Source: Kribbella sindirgiensis | GTDB taxonomy: Bacteria; Actinomycetota; Actinomycetes; Propionibacteriales; Kribbellaceae | Assembly (NCBI RefSeq): GCF_004331435.1 | Contig: NZ_SJKA01000007.1 | Location: forward strand, 124,001 to 188,000 | Reading direction: 5' to 3' | Length of the DNA stretch: 64,000 nt | Shown here: piece by piece, positions 44,228 through 52,662 of the stretch | Layout of the letters: each line of letters begins with the position of its first letter | How positions within the stretch are numbered: position 1 is the first letter of the stretch | Made by a program: the position numbers and the translations under genes | The notes under the pieces: model-generated | Seen by the model: the letters and a program-made list of their open reading frames with translations, nothing else | Databases searched by the model: none | Told to the model about the DNA's origin: nothing

Positions 44228-44569
44228 ATGGAACTCATGACTGTCCTGCTGGAGCAAGCTCACCCGCCCGTCACGGAGCTGCGGTTGTCCAAGGTGCTCG
44301 CCGCACTGGCCGACCCCGGCCGCCTGGCGACCGTCCGGGCCCTGGCGCAGAAGGGCGAATCACCGTGCACGCGGCTACAACACGACGCCGGGCTCCAGAT
44401 CAGCAGGTCCACGTTCTCGCATCACCAGAAGGTGCTCCGTGAAGCCGGGATCCTCCTGGTCCGCGTCCGTGGGGCGGAGCGAATCCTGTCACTGCGCCGG
44501 GACGACCTCGACTCGTGCTTTCCCGGACTACTGGACCTCGTGCTCAACACACCAGAGAAGCAGACCTGA
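44228..44569 (+). CDS. ArsR-family winged-helix regulator
   Basis: 113 residues. The winged-helix domain has SKVLAALADPGRLATVRALAQ followed by a recognition helix in ISRSTFSHHQKVLREAGILLV and a wing (VRGAERILSLRRDDL), the HTH_5/HTH_20 pattern. There is no metal-binding Cys cluster, so it is unlikely to be a metal sensor; members of this sort often govern adjacent MFS exporters. ATG 44228 or 44237 could be used and neither has a clear ribosome site. Divergent from the MFS gene, with the tandem operators between them. Confidence 0.82.
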   Translation: MELMTVLLEQAHPPVTELRLSKVLAALADPGRLATVRALAQKGESPCTRLQHDAGLQISRSTFSHHQKVLREAGILLVRVRGAERILSLRRDDLDSCFPGLLDLVLNTPEKQT

Positions 44570-44685
44570 TCAGATTGGGCCGTTTGCACAACCCGGGGCG
44601 GTCCGCTGCCTATGGACGACTGGCGCGTCTCAAGTCTGAGTGGTGGGTGTGTGCGTGCGTGTGCTGCGATGCGTGCGGGGGAGGG

Positions 44686-45696
44686 TCAGCGGCGGGGGCG
44701 GTGGGGTGGGCGGGCGGTTGAGGCGCGGATGACCAGTTCGCCTTGGACGTGGGTGGTGGCGGTGCTGACGCGCGGGGTGAAGCGTTCCCAGGCTTGGCGG
44801 CCCAGTTCGACGGTGGAGACGGCGTAGGTCGTGAGGCCGGGGTCGGTGTGGGCGCTCATCGGGGCGTTGTCGATCCCGGCGACCGAGATGTCGCCGGGGA
44901 CGGAGAGGCCGAGTTCGCGGAGACGGCTGAGGACGCCCACGGCGACGTGGTCGTTGAAGCAGATCATCGCGGTGGGCTTGTACGTCAGCGCCTCGTCCAC
45001 CGCGTCCCGCCCGTCGACGAGTGTCGAGCCGCAGGGGACCCGGAAGATCGTGAGACCGGCGGCCTCGGGCGAGCGGAACCCGCGTTGGCGTTGCTGATCG
45101 GACCATGCGGCGGTCGGACCCTGGAGGTACGCGATCCGCTTGTGACCGAGGTCCGCGAGGTGTTCGCAGAGCGCGCGGACGCCGAGGTGGTAGTCGACCA
45201 CGACCGCGCCGACCGCGGCGTGCCGCAGTACCCGGTTGATCAGGACGAGCCGGCGCGCGGCCTCGGCGACCTCGCGCAGGCGGGGCGTACTCATCCGCGG
45301 CGCGCACAGCAGCAGCCCGTCGACCCAGCGGGCGAGCTCGATCGCGGACCGGTACTCCTGCTCCGGGTCCTCCTCGGTGCCGGCGACCAGCGTGTGATGG
45401 TCGGTCGCGGCGGCCTCGGCGGCGACACCCTTGAGGATCTCGGCGAAGTACGGGTTGCCGAGGTCCGGTACGACGACGCCGACCGTCCGGCTGCTGCCGC
45501 GCAACAACGTCTGGGCGGCCGGGTTCGGCCGGTACCCGACGTCCTGGGCCGCGACGCGGACGCGGTCGGCGACCTCCGGCGAGACCGGCTTGCCGCCGCT
45601 CAGCACCCGCGACACGGTCGCCGTCGACACCTCGGCCAGCCGCGCCACGTCATGGATGGTGGCCCGGGCGCCTCGGTCGGGAACAGACTTTCTCAC
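44686..45696 (-). CDS. LacI-family transcriptional regulator (LacI-B)
   Basis: 336 residues. Helix-turn-helix TIHDVARLAEVSTATVSRVLSG, hinge NPAAQTLLRGSSRTVGVVVPDLGNPYFAEI with the minor-groove leucine, and an effector domain with LVLINR and AGIDNAPMSAHTDPGLTTY. GTG 45696 is the first plausible start giving the conserved N-terminus; its ribosome site is weak. A type B operator lies 50 bp upstream, so it probably represses its own gene and the divergent esterase operon, and by motif sharing the operons at 38 kb and 54 kb. The effector is likely a galacturonate-, rhamnose- or arabinose-derived molecule (inference). Confidence 0.88.
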   Translation of the reverse strand: MRKSVPDRGARATIHDVARLAEVSTATVSRVLSGGKPVSPEVADRVRVAAQDVGYRPNPAAQTLLRGSSRTVGVVVPDLGNPYFAEILKGVAAEAAATDHHTLVAGTEEDPEQEYRSAIELARWVDGLLLCAPRMSTPRLREVAEAARRLVLINRVLRHAAVGAVVVDYHLGVRALCEHLADLGHKRIAYLQGPTAAWSDQQRQRGFRSPEAAGLTIFRVPCGSTLVDGRDAVDEALTYKPTAMICFNDHVAVGVLSRLRELGLSVPGDISVAGIDNAPMSAHTDPGLTTYAVSTVELGRQAWERFTPRVSTATTHVQGELVIRASTARPPHRPRR

Positions 45697-45745
45697 CGGC
45701 CCATTGGACCACGACCACGGCGCGGATCGCTGCCGAGAGAGCGAT

Positions 45746-45807
45746 GTAAACCTTTGCCCGATTTGCCCGACCGAACTCTTGACGGCACCCAGCCTGCCTG
45801 CGAATGT
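45746..45807 (+). promoter_or_regulatory. Type B operator and promoter of the pectin-esterase operon
   Basis: GTAAACCTTTGCC at 45746-45758 is the reverse orientation of the type B operator. Downstream, TTGACG (45779-45784) and GAATGT (45802-45807), 17 bp apart, form the likely plus-strand promoter, with a leader of about 60 nt to GTG 45876. The operator lies upstream of this -35 and close to the start of lacI-B, so it may act mainly on lacI-B transcription. Confidence 0.5.
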
Positions 45808-45875
45808 AGCGAGGAAAAGGATTACCCGCCCACCGCCCCGGGCTCTGTTGCGGCGGTCCGCGCGAGGAGACCGCC

Positions 45876-48314
45876 GTGCGCAATCGCCTGTTGAGCCTGC
45901 TTCTGGTCGTGCTCGCGGGAGCAACCCTGCTCACCCTCTCGGCCGGTACGGCGACGGCCGCGAACCCGGCGACGTACGGACCGTTCGACCCACGGATCGA
46001 GCTCGACGGGCACTGGGGCCGTGACGACGACGTCGCGATCACCGTGAACTCGGGCTCGTCGGTCCGGCTGCGGTTCACCGGCTCGCATCTCGGCGTACTG
46101 CTCGACACCGCGTCGATCACCGTCCCGGCGCAGCTGTACGTCGCGATCGACGGCCAGGAGCCGGTGCTGCACAAGGCGGACGCGGACCACAAGGTGTTCG
46201 CCGACGACCTCGATCCGACGGTGGCGCACACCGCGGAGATCGTGGTCAAGGACGTCGACGAGTACGTGAACCGCTGGAACGTCCCGCTGCAGACCGGCGT
46301 CGTGCTGGAGAAGATCGAGCTCGCGCCGGACGCCAAGCTGATCCCGCTGCCGACGACCGCGGAGCACCGCATCGAGTTCTACGGCGACTCGATCACGCAG
46401 GGCGTGATGGCGCTGTGTGCCGAGCTCGGGACCGACTGCGCGGACGGCACCAAGGCGTACCCGCACCTGGTCGGGGCGGCGTTCGGCGCCGACACGAACC
46501 AGGTCGGCTTCGGCAAGCAGGGCATCATTCAGCCTGGTCACGGCAACGTCGGTACGGCGTCCGAGTCGTTCGGCTGGAACCTCGCCGGCTTCCCGGCCGC
46601 ACCGTTCGATCCGGGCGCGGTCGTGGTCAACTTCGGGACGAACGACGCGGCGTCGACGAGCGCGGAGTTCACCCCGGCGTACCTGGCCTACCTGCGGAAG
46701 ATCCGCGCCGCGGACCCGCAGGCGCTGATCGTTGCCCTGCGCCCCTTCAACGGCACGCACGCCGACGACATCAGGGCGGCGGTCGCGGCCGCGAAGGATC
46801 ATCGCATTTTGTACGTCGACACGACGGGCTGGCTCGGACCGGGCGACTTCAACGGCAGTACGCATCCGAACGTCCAAGGTCACCAGGTCGCCGCGACCAA
46901 ACTCACCGCGGTGCTCAAACGTCTGACCGGCTGGGCTACCGGCCCCAGCGGTACGCCGAAACTCGCGCCGCTGGGACTCGAGGACGCGACCTGCTCGGAC
47001 ACCCCGCTGAGCCTCACGTACCAAGGCCCGGTCCGTCTCGGCGTCACCGGCAAACTCACCATCCACGCGGCGAACGGGGAAGTCGTCGACACGATCAGCC
47101 TGGCGGACCTCACGTCGTACCACCGGACCGTCGGCGACGCCCGTACTGACTACGGCGAGCTGCACACGTGGACCTACCAGGCGGTCGTGGTCGACGGGCG
47201 GACCGTGAAGATCTACCCACACCAGCGGCTCAAACCCGGCCAGGTGTACTACGTCACGGTCGATCCCGGGTTCGTGCATGGCGATCCAGGCATCACGAAG
47301 GCCGACGGCTGGCGGATCCGCACGCGACAGGATCCGCAGAGCGACGGCTATCTGACCGTAGGACGCGGCCGGGACTTCTGCACGGTGCAGGCGGCGATCG
47401 ACTTTGTCGGCGAGGGGCACCAGGCGACGATCGACGTCGCGCCCGGTCTCTACCGCGAGCTCGTCTGGGTGCCGCCGACCAAGCCCGGTCTCACGATCCG
47501 CGGTGCGGGCGCCGGCAGGACCGTGATCGGGTACCCGAACAACAACCTGCTCAACGGCGACTCCGCGATGGGCAGTGTCCCGATCGAGCAGTCGTACTGC
47601 CAGCGTCGCGTGATCCCGCAGTCGGACCGGTTCAACTGCTGGCGGTCCGCGATGGGCGTGTTCGCCGACGACTTCACGATGACGGACGTGACCGTGCAGA
47701 ACCTCACGCCGTACCGCGGGTCGCAGGCCGAGGCGTTCTTCGGCAACGGGAACCGGATCGTGCTGGCGCGGGTTCGCATCCTCGGGTACCAGGACAGCCT
47801 CCGCCTGCAAGGACAGGCGTTCGTGACGAACAGCTACGTCGAGGGTGACGTGGACTTCGTCTGGGGCACCGGCGGTGTGTTCATGCAGGATTCGGAGCTG
47901 AAGGCGCTGCACGAGGGCTACTACAACCAGGTCCGGAACATCGACAACGGGCCGGGCAACATCTTCGTGCGGGTGCGGCTGACCCGCGCGCCGGAGGTGG
48001 CCGACGACAGCGTGTTCCTGGCTCGGGCGGAGCTCAGCCGGTTCCCGACCAGCCAGGCCGTGTTCATCGACTCCGCGATGGACAGCCACGTGAAGAAGAC
48101 CGGCTGGCAGATCACCAGCCCCAACGACTGCGCGGCCGCCGGCCAGATCCGGTTCTGGGAGTACCACAGCACCGACCTGGCCGGTCAGCCGCTCGACACC
48201 AGCACACGACTCGCGTGCTCCCGGCAGCTCGGCGACGACGAGGCGGCGCAGCTGCGCGACCCGGCGTTCGTGTTCGGCGGCTGGCACCCGATCGTTCCCC
48301 GCCTCGAAAGGTGA
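45876..48314 (+). CDS. Secreted fusion: CE2-like/SGNH esterase plus pectin methylesterase (CE8)
   Basis: 812 residues with a Sec signal ending TATAA. An N-terminal CE2-type jelly roll (about 35-150) precedes an SGNH hydrolase with the nucleophile Ser in FYGDSITQG (about 172), the block NFGTND (about 251) and THPNVQGHQ carrying the Asp/His pair. A linking Ig-like region (about 365-490) follows. The C-terminal pectinesterase beta-helix starts near 500 (TVQAAIDFVGEGHQATIDV) and has the CE8 residues in GYQDSLRLQ (about 639) and GDVDFVWGTGG (about 658). It would deacetylate and demethylate pectin outside the cell, preparing it for lyases and GH28. RBS GAGGAG supports GTG 45876. Confidence 0.87.
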   Translation: MRNRLLSLLLVVLAGATLLTLSAGTATAANPATYGPFDPRIELDGHWGRDDDVAITVNSGSSVRLRFTGSHLGVLLDTASITVPAQLYVAIDGQEPVLHKADADHKVFADDLDPTVAHTAEIVVKDVDEYVNRWNVPLQTGVVLEKIELAPDAKLIPLPTTAEHRIEFYGDSITQGVMALCAELGTDCADGTKAYPHLVGAAFGADTNQVGFGKQGIIQPGHGNVGTASESFGWNLAGFPAAPFDPGAVVVNFGTNDAASTSAEFTPAYLAYLRKIRAADPQALIVALRPFNGTHADDIRAAVAAAKDHRILYVDTTGWLGPGDFNGSTHPNVQGHQVAATKLTAVLKRLTGWATGPSGTPKLAPLGLEDATCSDTPLSLTYQGPVRLGVTGKLTIHAANGEVVDTISLADLTSYHRTVGDARTDYGELHTWTYQAVVVDGRTVKIYPHQRLKPGQVYYVTVDPGFVHGDPGITKADGWRIRTRQDPQSDGYLTVGRGRDFCTVQAAIDFVGEGHQATIDVAPGLYRELVWVPPTKPGLTIRGAGAGRTVIGYPNNNLLNGDSAMGSVPIEQSYCQRRVIPQSDRFNCWRSAMGVFADDFTMTDVTVQNLTPYRGSQAEAFFGNGNRIVLARVRILGYQDSLRLQGQAFVTNSYVEGDVDFVWGTGGVFMQDSELKALHEGYYNQVRNIDNGPGNIFVRVRLTRAPEVADDSVFLARAELSRFPTSQAVFIDSAMDSHVKKTGWQITSPNDCAAAGQIRFWEYHSTDLAGQPLDTSTRLACSRQLGDDEAAQLRDPAFVFGGWHPIVPRLER

Positions 48315-48320
48315 TCCATC

Positions 48321-49544
48321 ATGAAGAACGTCAACCGTCGGACCATTCTCGGAGGTGCTCTCGCTGTGAGCGCTACCGGCTGGCCTCTCAAGGCGTCGGC
48401 CACGGAGGTCCCGGCGGGCGGTGTGCAGCCGCGTCCGGCGCCGCGGCCCGTTGCGCCGGTGAACGCTGAGATCGCGGCCGCCCACGCGGCGACGTACAAG
48501 ACGCTGCCGCAGGTCGTCGTCGGGGTGGACGTCGAGGAGCTGATGAAGATCCACACAGCGGCGGACGCCGACGCACTGCGTCCACAGCTCGTCGCACAGG
48601 TGTGGAAGGACACCGGCGTGCTGCCGACCGATCTGCCCACGGTGACGCGTGACATCGGTGTGCCGGCCGCGCTGCCGGAGTTCACCGGCGTACGGCGCTA
48701 CGACCAAATCGACGTGGCGATGCCGTTCGGGTACGTCGCCACGGTGTTCGTACTTGAGCCGACGCAGAGCACGCACCGGCGGGTCGCGTTCTACCACAAC
48801 GGGCACGGTGAGGGTCTGGACACGATGCAGCGGGTCGCACAGGGCCTGCTCGACCACGGGTACACCGTGCTGCTGTTCGCCATGCCGTTCTACCACTGGA
48901 ACCCGAAGACGCTGCAGGACCCGGCCGACCCCACCAAGCAGCTACAGCCGTCGCACAACGACCTGCCGCAGTGGGCCTCGGACACGTACTCGCCGCTCGC
49001 GCTGTTCCTCACACCGCTGGCCGTGGCGATGAACTACGTGCAGGCGACGTACCGTCCGTCGTCGGTGCAGATGATCGGGCTGTCCGGCGGTGGCTGGGCG
49101 ACGAGTGTGTACCCGGCGCTCGACACGCGGATCACCCGGTCGTACCCGACCGCCGGCTCGCTGCCGTTCTTCGTCCGGCCGGGGTCGCCGAAGCCGAGCC
49201 CGACGCGCGGTGACTGGGAGCAGCGGTTGGACATGCAGCCCGGGTTCTACGGGCTGGCCGACTTCCCGGACTTCTACGCGCTCGCGTCCGTCGGGCGGAA
49301 CCGGCGGCAGATCCAGATCCTCAACCGGTTCGACGAGTGCTGCTTCAACGGCGTCGGGCACCGGTCGTACGAGGCGGCTGTGCGGCAGCGGATCGCCGTG
49401 ATCGGGACCGATGCGGTGAGCAACGAGTCGAACGGCCACTGGGAGCTGCTGGAGGACGCGACCCACGGCGACCACACGATCAGCCCGTACGCGCTGTCGG
49501 TGATCCTGTGGGATCTCGACGTCCACTGCGCGCACCTGCCCTAG
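48321..49544 (+). CDS. Tat-exported alpha/beta-hydrolase (probable carbohydrate esterase)
   Basis: 407 residues. The signal NRRTILGGALAVSATG is Tat-like. The catalytic domain has the nucleophile elbow GLSGGGW (Ser255), an oxyanion-type region FYHNGHGEG (about 158-166), a probable acid in the FDECCFNGVGH segment and a late His in DATHGDHTIS. The architecture suggests an acetyl- or feruloyl-esterase, but the CE family cannot be fixed. It begins 6 bp after the esterase fusion and is surely co-transcribed, so it likely shares pectin as substrate. Its TAG stop lies in the terminal CTAG of the adjoining palindrome. Confidence 0.75.
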   Translation: MKNVNRRTILGGALAVSATGWPLKASATEVPAGGVQPRPAPRPVAPVNAEIAAAHAATYKTLPQVVVGVDVEELMKIHTAADADALRPQLVAQVWKDTGVLPTDLPTVTRDIGVPAALPEFTGVRRYDQIDVAMPFGYVATVFVLEPTQSTHRRVAFYHNGHGEGLDTMQRVAQGLLDHGYTVLLFAMPFYHWNPKTLQDPADPTKQLQPSHNDLPQWASDTYSPLALFLTPLAVAMNYVQATYRPSSVQMIGLSGGGWATSVYPALDTRITRSYPTAGSLPFFVRPGSPKPSPTRGDWEQRLDMQPGFYGLADFPDFYALASVGRNRRQIQILNRFDECCFNGVGHRSYEAAVRQRIAVIGTDAVSNESNGHWELLEDATHGDHTISPYALSVILWDLDVHCAHLP

Positions 49545-49993
49545 TGTCCTGAGTCGAAAGGTCGCGATATAAGTCCAGGCTCGAAGCCCTCATCATGGCC
49601 GGCCGGCAGCACGTTCCCCAGCACGACCAGCGCCGACGGCATCTTTGTGCACCCACCAACCCAATCCCGGCCGTTTGCGTGGTCGAGCCGTGCACAAAGA
49701 AGCGCCGCGCCGCGACGCGACGCGGCGCGACGCGACCGGGCTTTGGGGAGGTTTACCCTCCCGAAATGGGCTGTAGAGCTCCCCGGTTCCGTCCACGGAC
49801 CTCCCCAAACCGGTTTGGGGGGGTGCCTCTTCGTCTTTGTGCACGGCTCGACCAGAAACCGGCCGGAAAAATGGTTGGTGGGTGCACAAAGATGCCGTCG
49901 GCGCTGGCTGTGCTGGATGAGGTGCCGCGGGCCGGCCGTGATGACGTCTTCGGGCCTGGACTTAGCTCACGAACTTCGGGCGCAGGACACTAG
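49541..49993. repeat. Long imperfect palindrome (about 450 bp), MITE-like intergenic element
   Basis: The whole gap between two convergent genes is one large inverted repeat. Outer ends are CTAGTGTCCTG (49541-49551) and CAGGACACTAG (49983-49993). A perfect 35-bp arm pair lies at 49627-49661 and 49873-49907, a perfect 20-bp pair at 49681-49700 and 49834-49853, and an 11-bp pair at 49742-49752 and 49799-49809. CTTTGTGCAC and its complement GTGCACAAAG occur twice each, so each arm can also fold on itself. Both flanking genes end with TAG inside the terminal CTAG. It has no convincing coding capacity. It may be a non-autonomous transposable element with a CTAG duplication, or a bidirectional terminator-like structure. 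Confidence 0.85.
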
Positions 49994-51264
49994 CGGATCT
50001 GGTGAACGTCCTTCACCGGACGGCGGTTGACAGTGACGTTGTCGAAGGTCAGCGCTGCGTGCTGGACGGTGCTCGGCTGGTCGACGGTGAACGTGCAGTC
50101 GACCAGCCGGAAGTCCTCGATTCGGGAGTTCCGGTAGCCGCGGAGCAGGAGCGCGTTGCGCGCGTGCTCGACCTTCACCCCGCGCAGCTCGACGTTCCGC
50201 ACGGACGGCGTGAGCGGGCCGGCCTCGCCCTCACCGCGGTGGAAGTTGCACTGGACAACTTCCTTCAGAACGTCGGAGACCGTGATGTCGCGCAGGTAGA
50301 CGTTCTCCACGAAACCGCCCCGCACCGCATTGGTCTTGATGTACAAGGCGAAGTACGGGCCGCCGATCCGGCAGTTGCGGACGTACACGTTGCGGATACC
50401 GCCGGTCAGGTCCGAACCGAGCGTGATCGCGCCGTACTTGACCCGCAGCTCGCAGTCCTCGATCAGCACGTCCTCGGTCGGTACGTCGACCCGCAGGCCG
50501 TCCGCCTCACGCCCGGACTTGAGCGCGATGCAGTCGTCGCCGGCGTCGATCACGCAACCGGAGACGACGACCGAGCGGCACGACTCGAGGTCGATGCCGT
50601 CGTTGTTCGGTCCCTGCGAGTCGATGATCAGATCGCGGATCGTCACGTTGCTGCAGAGCACCGGGTGGATCTGCCAGAACGGTGAACGGACGACGGTGAC
50701 GCCCTCGATCAGCACGTTGGTGCAGTTGTACGGCTGCACGAAGCTGGATCGCAGCCGGTTGCCCCGCAGCCGGTCCGCGAGTGGCACGCCGTACCAGCTC
50801 TGTTCGCGGAGTGTCGTGAACTCCTCGTCGCACTCGTGGAACCACTGCCACCAGTTGTCCCACGAGCCTTGCCCGTCGAGCATCCCGGTGCCGGTGATCG
50901 CGATGTCGGTGCAGCCGTTCGCGTAGATCATCGGCGCGTGATTCAGTACGTCGAGACCTTCGTAGCGCGTCTCGACGAGCGGGAGGTAGTCGGCCGGGTC
51001 GGTGCTGAACAGGAGCGTGGCGCCCTCGCTGACGTGCAGCTCGACCGACGACAGCAGGCGGATCCCGGTGGTGTGCCAGCGCCCGGGTGGTACGACGACA
51101 CGCCCGCCGCCGGCCTGATGGCATGCCTGGATGGCGGCCGCGATACCGGGACCGGCGTCGTCCTCGACCGCGCCGTACGAGGTGATCGGGAAGTCGACGG
51201 CGGGAAAGACAGGCGGCCGGGCATCGGCGAGGATGCGGTCGGCGTCGGCCCAACCGGCGGTCAC
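49990..51264 (-). CDS. GH28 family glycosidase, no signal peptide
   Basis: 424 residues. Beta-helix with GPNNDGIDLESC and AGDDCIALKSG, so the N-x-D and DD residues are kept. At the GHG position it has VKYGAITLGSD, and RIK is replaced by YIK in FALYIKTNAVRGG. It lacks a signal, so it acts on imported oligosaccharides. It is closest to the next protein (51261) and arose by duplication. GTG 51264 overlaps the upstream stop (GTGA). It is the last gene of the three-gene GH28 operon and its stop abuts the palindromic element. Confidence 0.85.
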   Translation of the reverse strand: MTAGWADADRILADARPPVFPAVDFPITSYGAVEDDAGPGIAAAIQACHQAGGGRVVVPPGRWHTTGIRLLSSVELHVSEGATLLFSTDPADYLPLVETRYEGLDVLNHAPMIYANGCTDIAITGTGMLDGQGSWDNWWQWFHECDEEFTTLREQSWYGVPLADRLRGNRLRSSFVQPYNCTNVLIEGVTVVRSPFWQIHPVLCSNVTIRDLIIDSQGPNNDGIDLESCRSVVVSGCVIDAGDDCIALKSGREADGLRVDVPTEDVLIEDCELRVKYGAITLGSDLTGGIRNVYVRNCRIGGPYFALYIKTNAVRGGFVENVYLRDITVSDVLKEVVQCNFHRGEGEAGPLTPSVRNVELRGVKVEHARNALLLRGYRNSRIEDFRLVDCTFTVDQPSTVQHAALTFDNVTVNRRPVKDVHQIR

Positions 51265-52652
51265 GTGAGCTGTGCCGGGTCCGTGATGAGCTGACCGTTG
51301 ACGTGGAAGTTCTGGAACGTCAGCTCGGTGTCCTGGATCGAGCTCGCGGCGTCGATGCTGGTGTACGTGCAGTCGATCAGCCGGAAGTCCTGGATCGGCG
51401 ACCGCGGGTACCCGAAGATCGAGAACGCGTTCCGGGCGTGGCCGACGTTCACGTTGCGCAGCTCGACGTTCCGCACCCGCGGTGTCAGTGGGCCGACGTC
51501 GCCCTCGCTGCGGTAGAAGTTGCAGGACACGACTTCCTTGGTCAGGTTCGAGATGTCGAGGTCGCGCAGGTAGATGTTCTCGGCGAAGCCGCCGCGGACC
51601 GAGTTCGTCTTGATGTACAGGCCGAAGTACAGGTTCGGGCTGCCGATCGTGCAGTTCCGGACGAACACGTTCCGGACGCCGCCGGTCATCTCGCTGCCGA
51701 TCGTGATCGCGCCGTACCGGATGTTCAGCGTGCAGTTCTCGATCAGGATGTTCTCCGACGGCAGGTTGATCCGCAGGCCGTCGGCGCCCTTGCCGGACTT
51801 GATCGCGATGCAGTCGTCACCGCAGTTGAACGTGCAGTCGTGGATGTGGACGTACTGCGAACTCTCCGGGTTGACGCCGTCGTTGTTCGGCCCGCGGCTG
51901 TCGATGTTGAGGCCGCGCACGGTGATGTTGCGCGACAGCACCGGGTGCACCTCCCAGAACGGCGACCGGAGGATCGTGACGCCCTCGATCAGCACGTTGC
52001 GGCAGGACTGGGTCTCGATGAACGCGGCGCGCAGGTGGTGGCCGTCGCCGAACACGCGGTCCGCGACCGGTACGCCGTCGGCCGCCATCTGCTGCAGCGC
52101 CTGGGCGTCGGGGCCGGACGGGGTGACCCAGGACCACCAGTTGTCCCAGGTCGCGCCGCCGTCGAGGGTGCCGGTGCCGGTGACGGCGATGTTCTCGCAG
52201 TCGCGGGCGTAGATGAGCGGCGAGTAGTTCATGCATTCCTGACCCTCGAAACGGGTCAGCACGACTGGGAGGTACTGCGCGGGGTCGGTGCTGAAGAGCA
52301 GCGTCGCGCCGTCGGAGACGTGCAGGTTGACGTTGGACTTCAGGTGGATCGCGCCGGTCAGGAAGGTGCCGGCCGGTACGACGACCCGCCCGCCGCCGGC
52401 CCGATGACAGGCGTCGATCGCCTTCGCGATCGCGTCCGTCGCGAGGGTCGTACCGTCGGCGACCGCCCCGAAGGTCGTGATCGAGAAGTCGTGGGCACGA
52501 AACCGCGGCGGGACCGTCCTGCGCAGGATCTCGCCCGCCTGCGCCCAGCCGGGACCGGGGTCCAGGGGACTTGCTTGCGCAACAGTTGGAACGAGAGAAG
52601 ACGCGAGCGTGGTGCCTGCCGTCAGTTTGAGGAAGGTCTTGCGCGTGAGCAT
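51261..52652 (-). CDS. Secreted GH28 family glycosidase (exo-polygalacturonase/rhamnogalacturonase-like)
   Basis: 463 residues. The signal peptide LTRKTFLKLTAGTTLASSLVPTVAQA (written here as its two halves LTRKTFLKLTAG and TTLASSLVPTVAQA) ends near residue 27. GH28 motifs: GPNNDGVNPESS, CGDDCIAIKSG, then IRYGAITIGSE instead of GHG, and YIKTNSVRGG instead of RIK. The missing His resembles rhamnogalacturonan- or xylogalacturonan-type members more than classic endo-polygalacturonases. GGAG precedes ATG 52652, and there is a 10-bp gap from the upstream gene. Confidence 0.86.
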   Translation of the reverse strand: MLTRKTFLKLTAGTTLASSLVPTVAQASPLDPGPGWAQAGEILRRTVPPRFRAHDFSITTFGAVADGTTLATDAIAKAIDACHRAGGGRVVVPAGTFLTGAIHLKSNVNLHVSDGATLLFSTDPAQYLPVVLTRFEGQECMNYSPLIYARDCENIAVTGTGTLDGGATWDNWWSWVTPSGPDAQALQQMAADGVPVADRVFGDGHHLRAAFIETQSCRNVLIEGVTILRSPFWEVHPVLSRNITVRGLNIDSRGPNNDGVNPESSQYVHIHDCTFNCGDDCIAIKSGKGADGLRINLPSENILIENCTLNIRYGAITIGSEMTGGVRNVFVRNCTIGSPNLYFGLYIKTNSVRGGFAENIYLRDLDISNLTKEVVSCNFYRSEGDVGPLTPRVRNVELRNVNVGHARNAFSIFGYPRSPIQDFRLIDCTYTSIDAASSIQDTELTFQNFHVNGQLITDPAQLT

Positions 52653-52662
52653 GGAGGCTCCT

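Noticed and set aside
45822-48896. A 1024-codon minus-strand open frame opposite the esterase fusion
   Set aside because: It is the antisense shadow of two well-supported genes. Its translation is dominated by Arg, Val, Asp and Pro with no domain, as expected from high-GC third positions.
49593-49993. Short open frames of 98-132 codons inside the palindrome
   Set aside because: They arise symmetrically from the inverted repeat, with Arg- and Pro-rich translations and no ribosome site. The DNA structure explains the region better.
49541-49993. CRISPR array suggested by repeated GTGCACAAAG/CTTTGTGCAC
   Set aside because: The copies alternate in orientation and belong to palindrome arms. There are no regular spacers and no cas genes.
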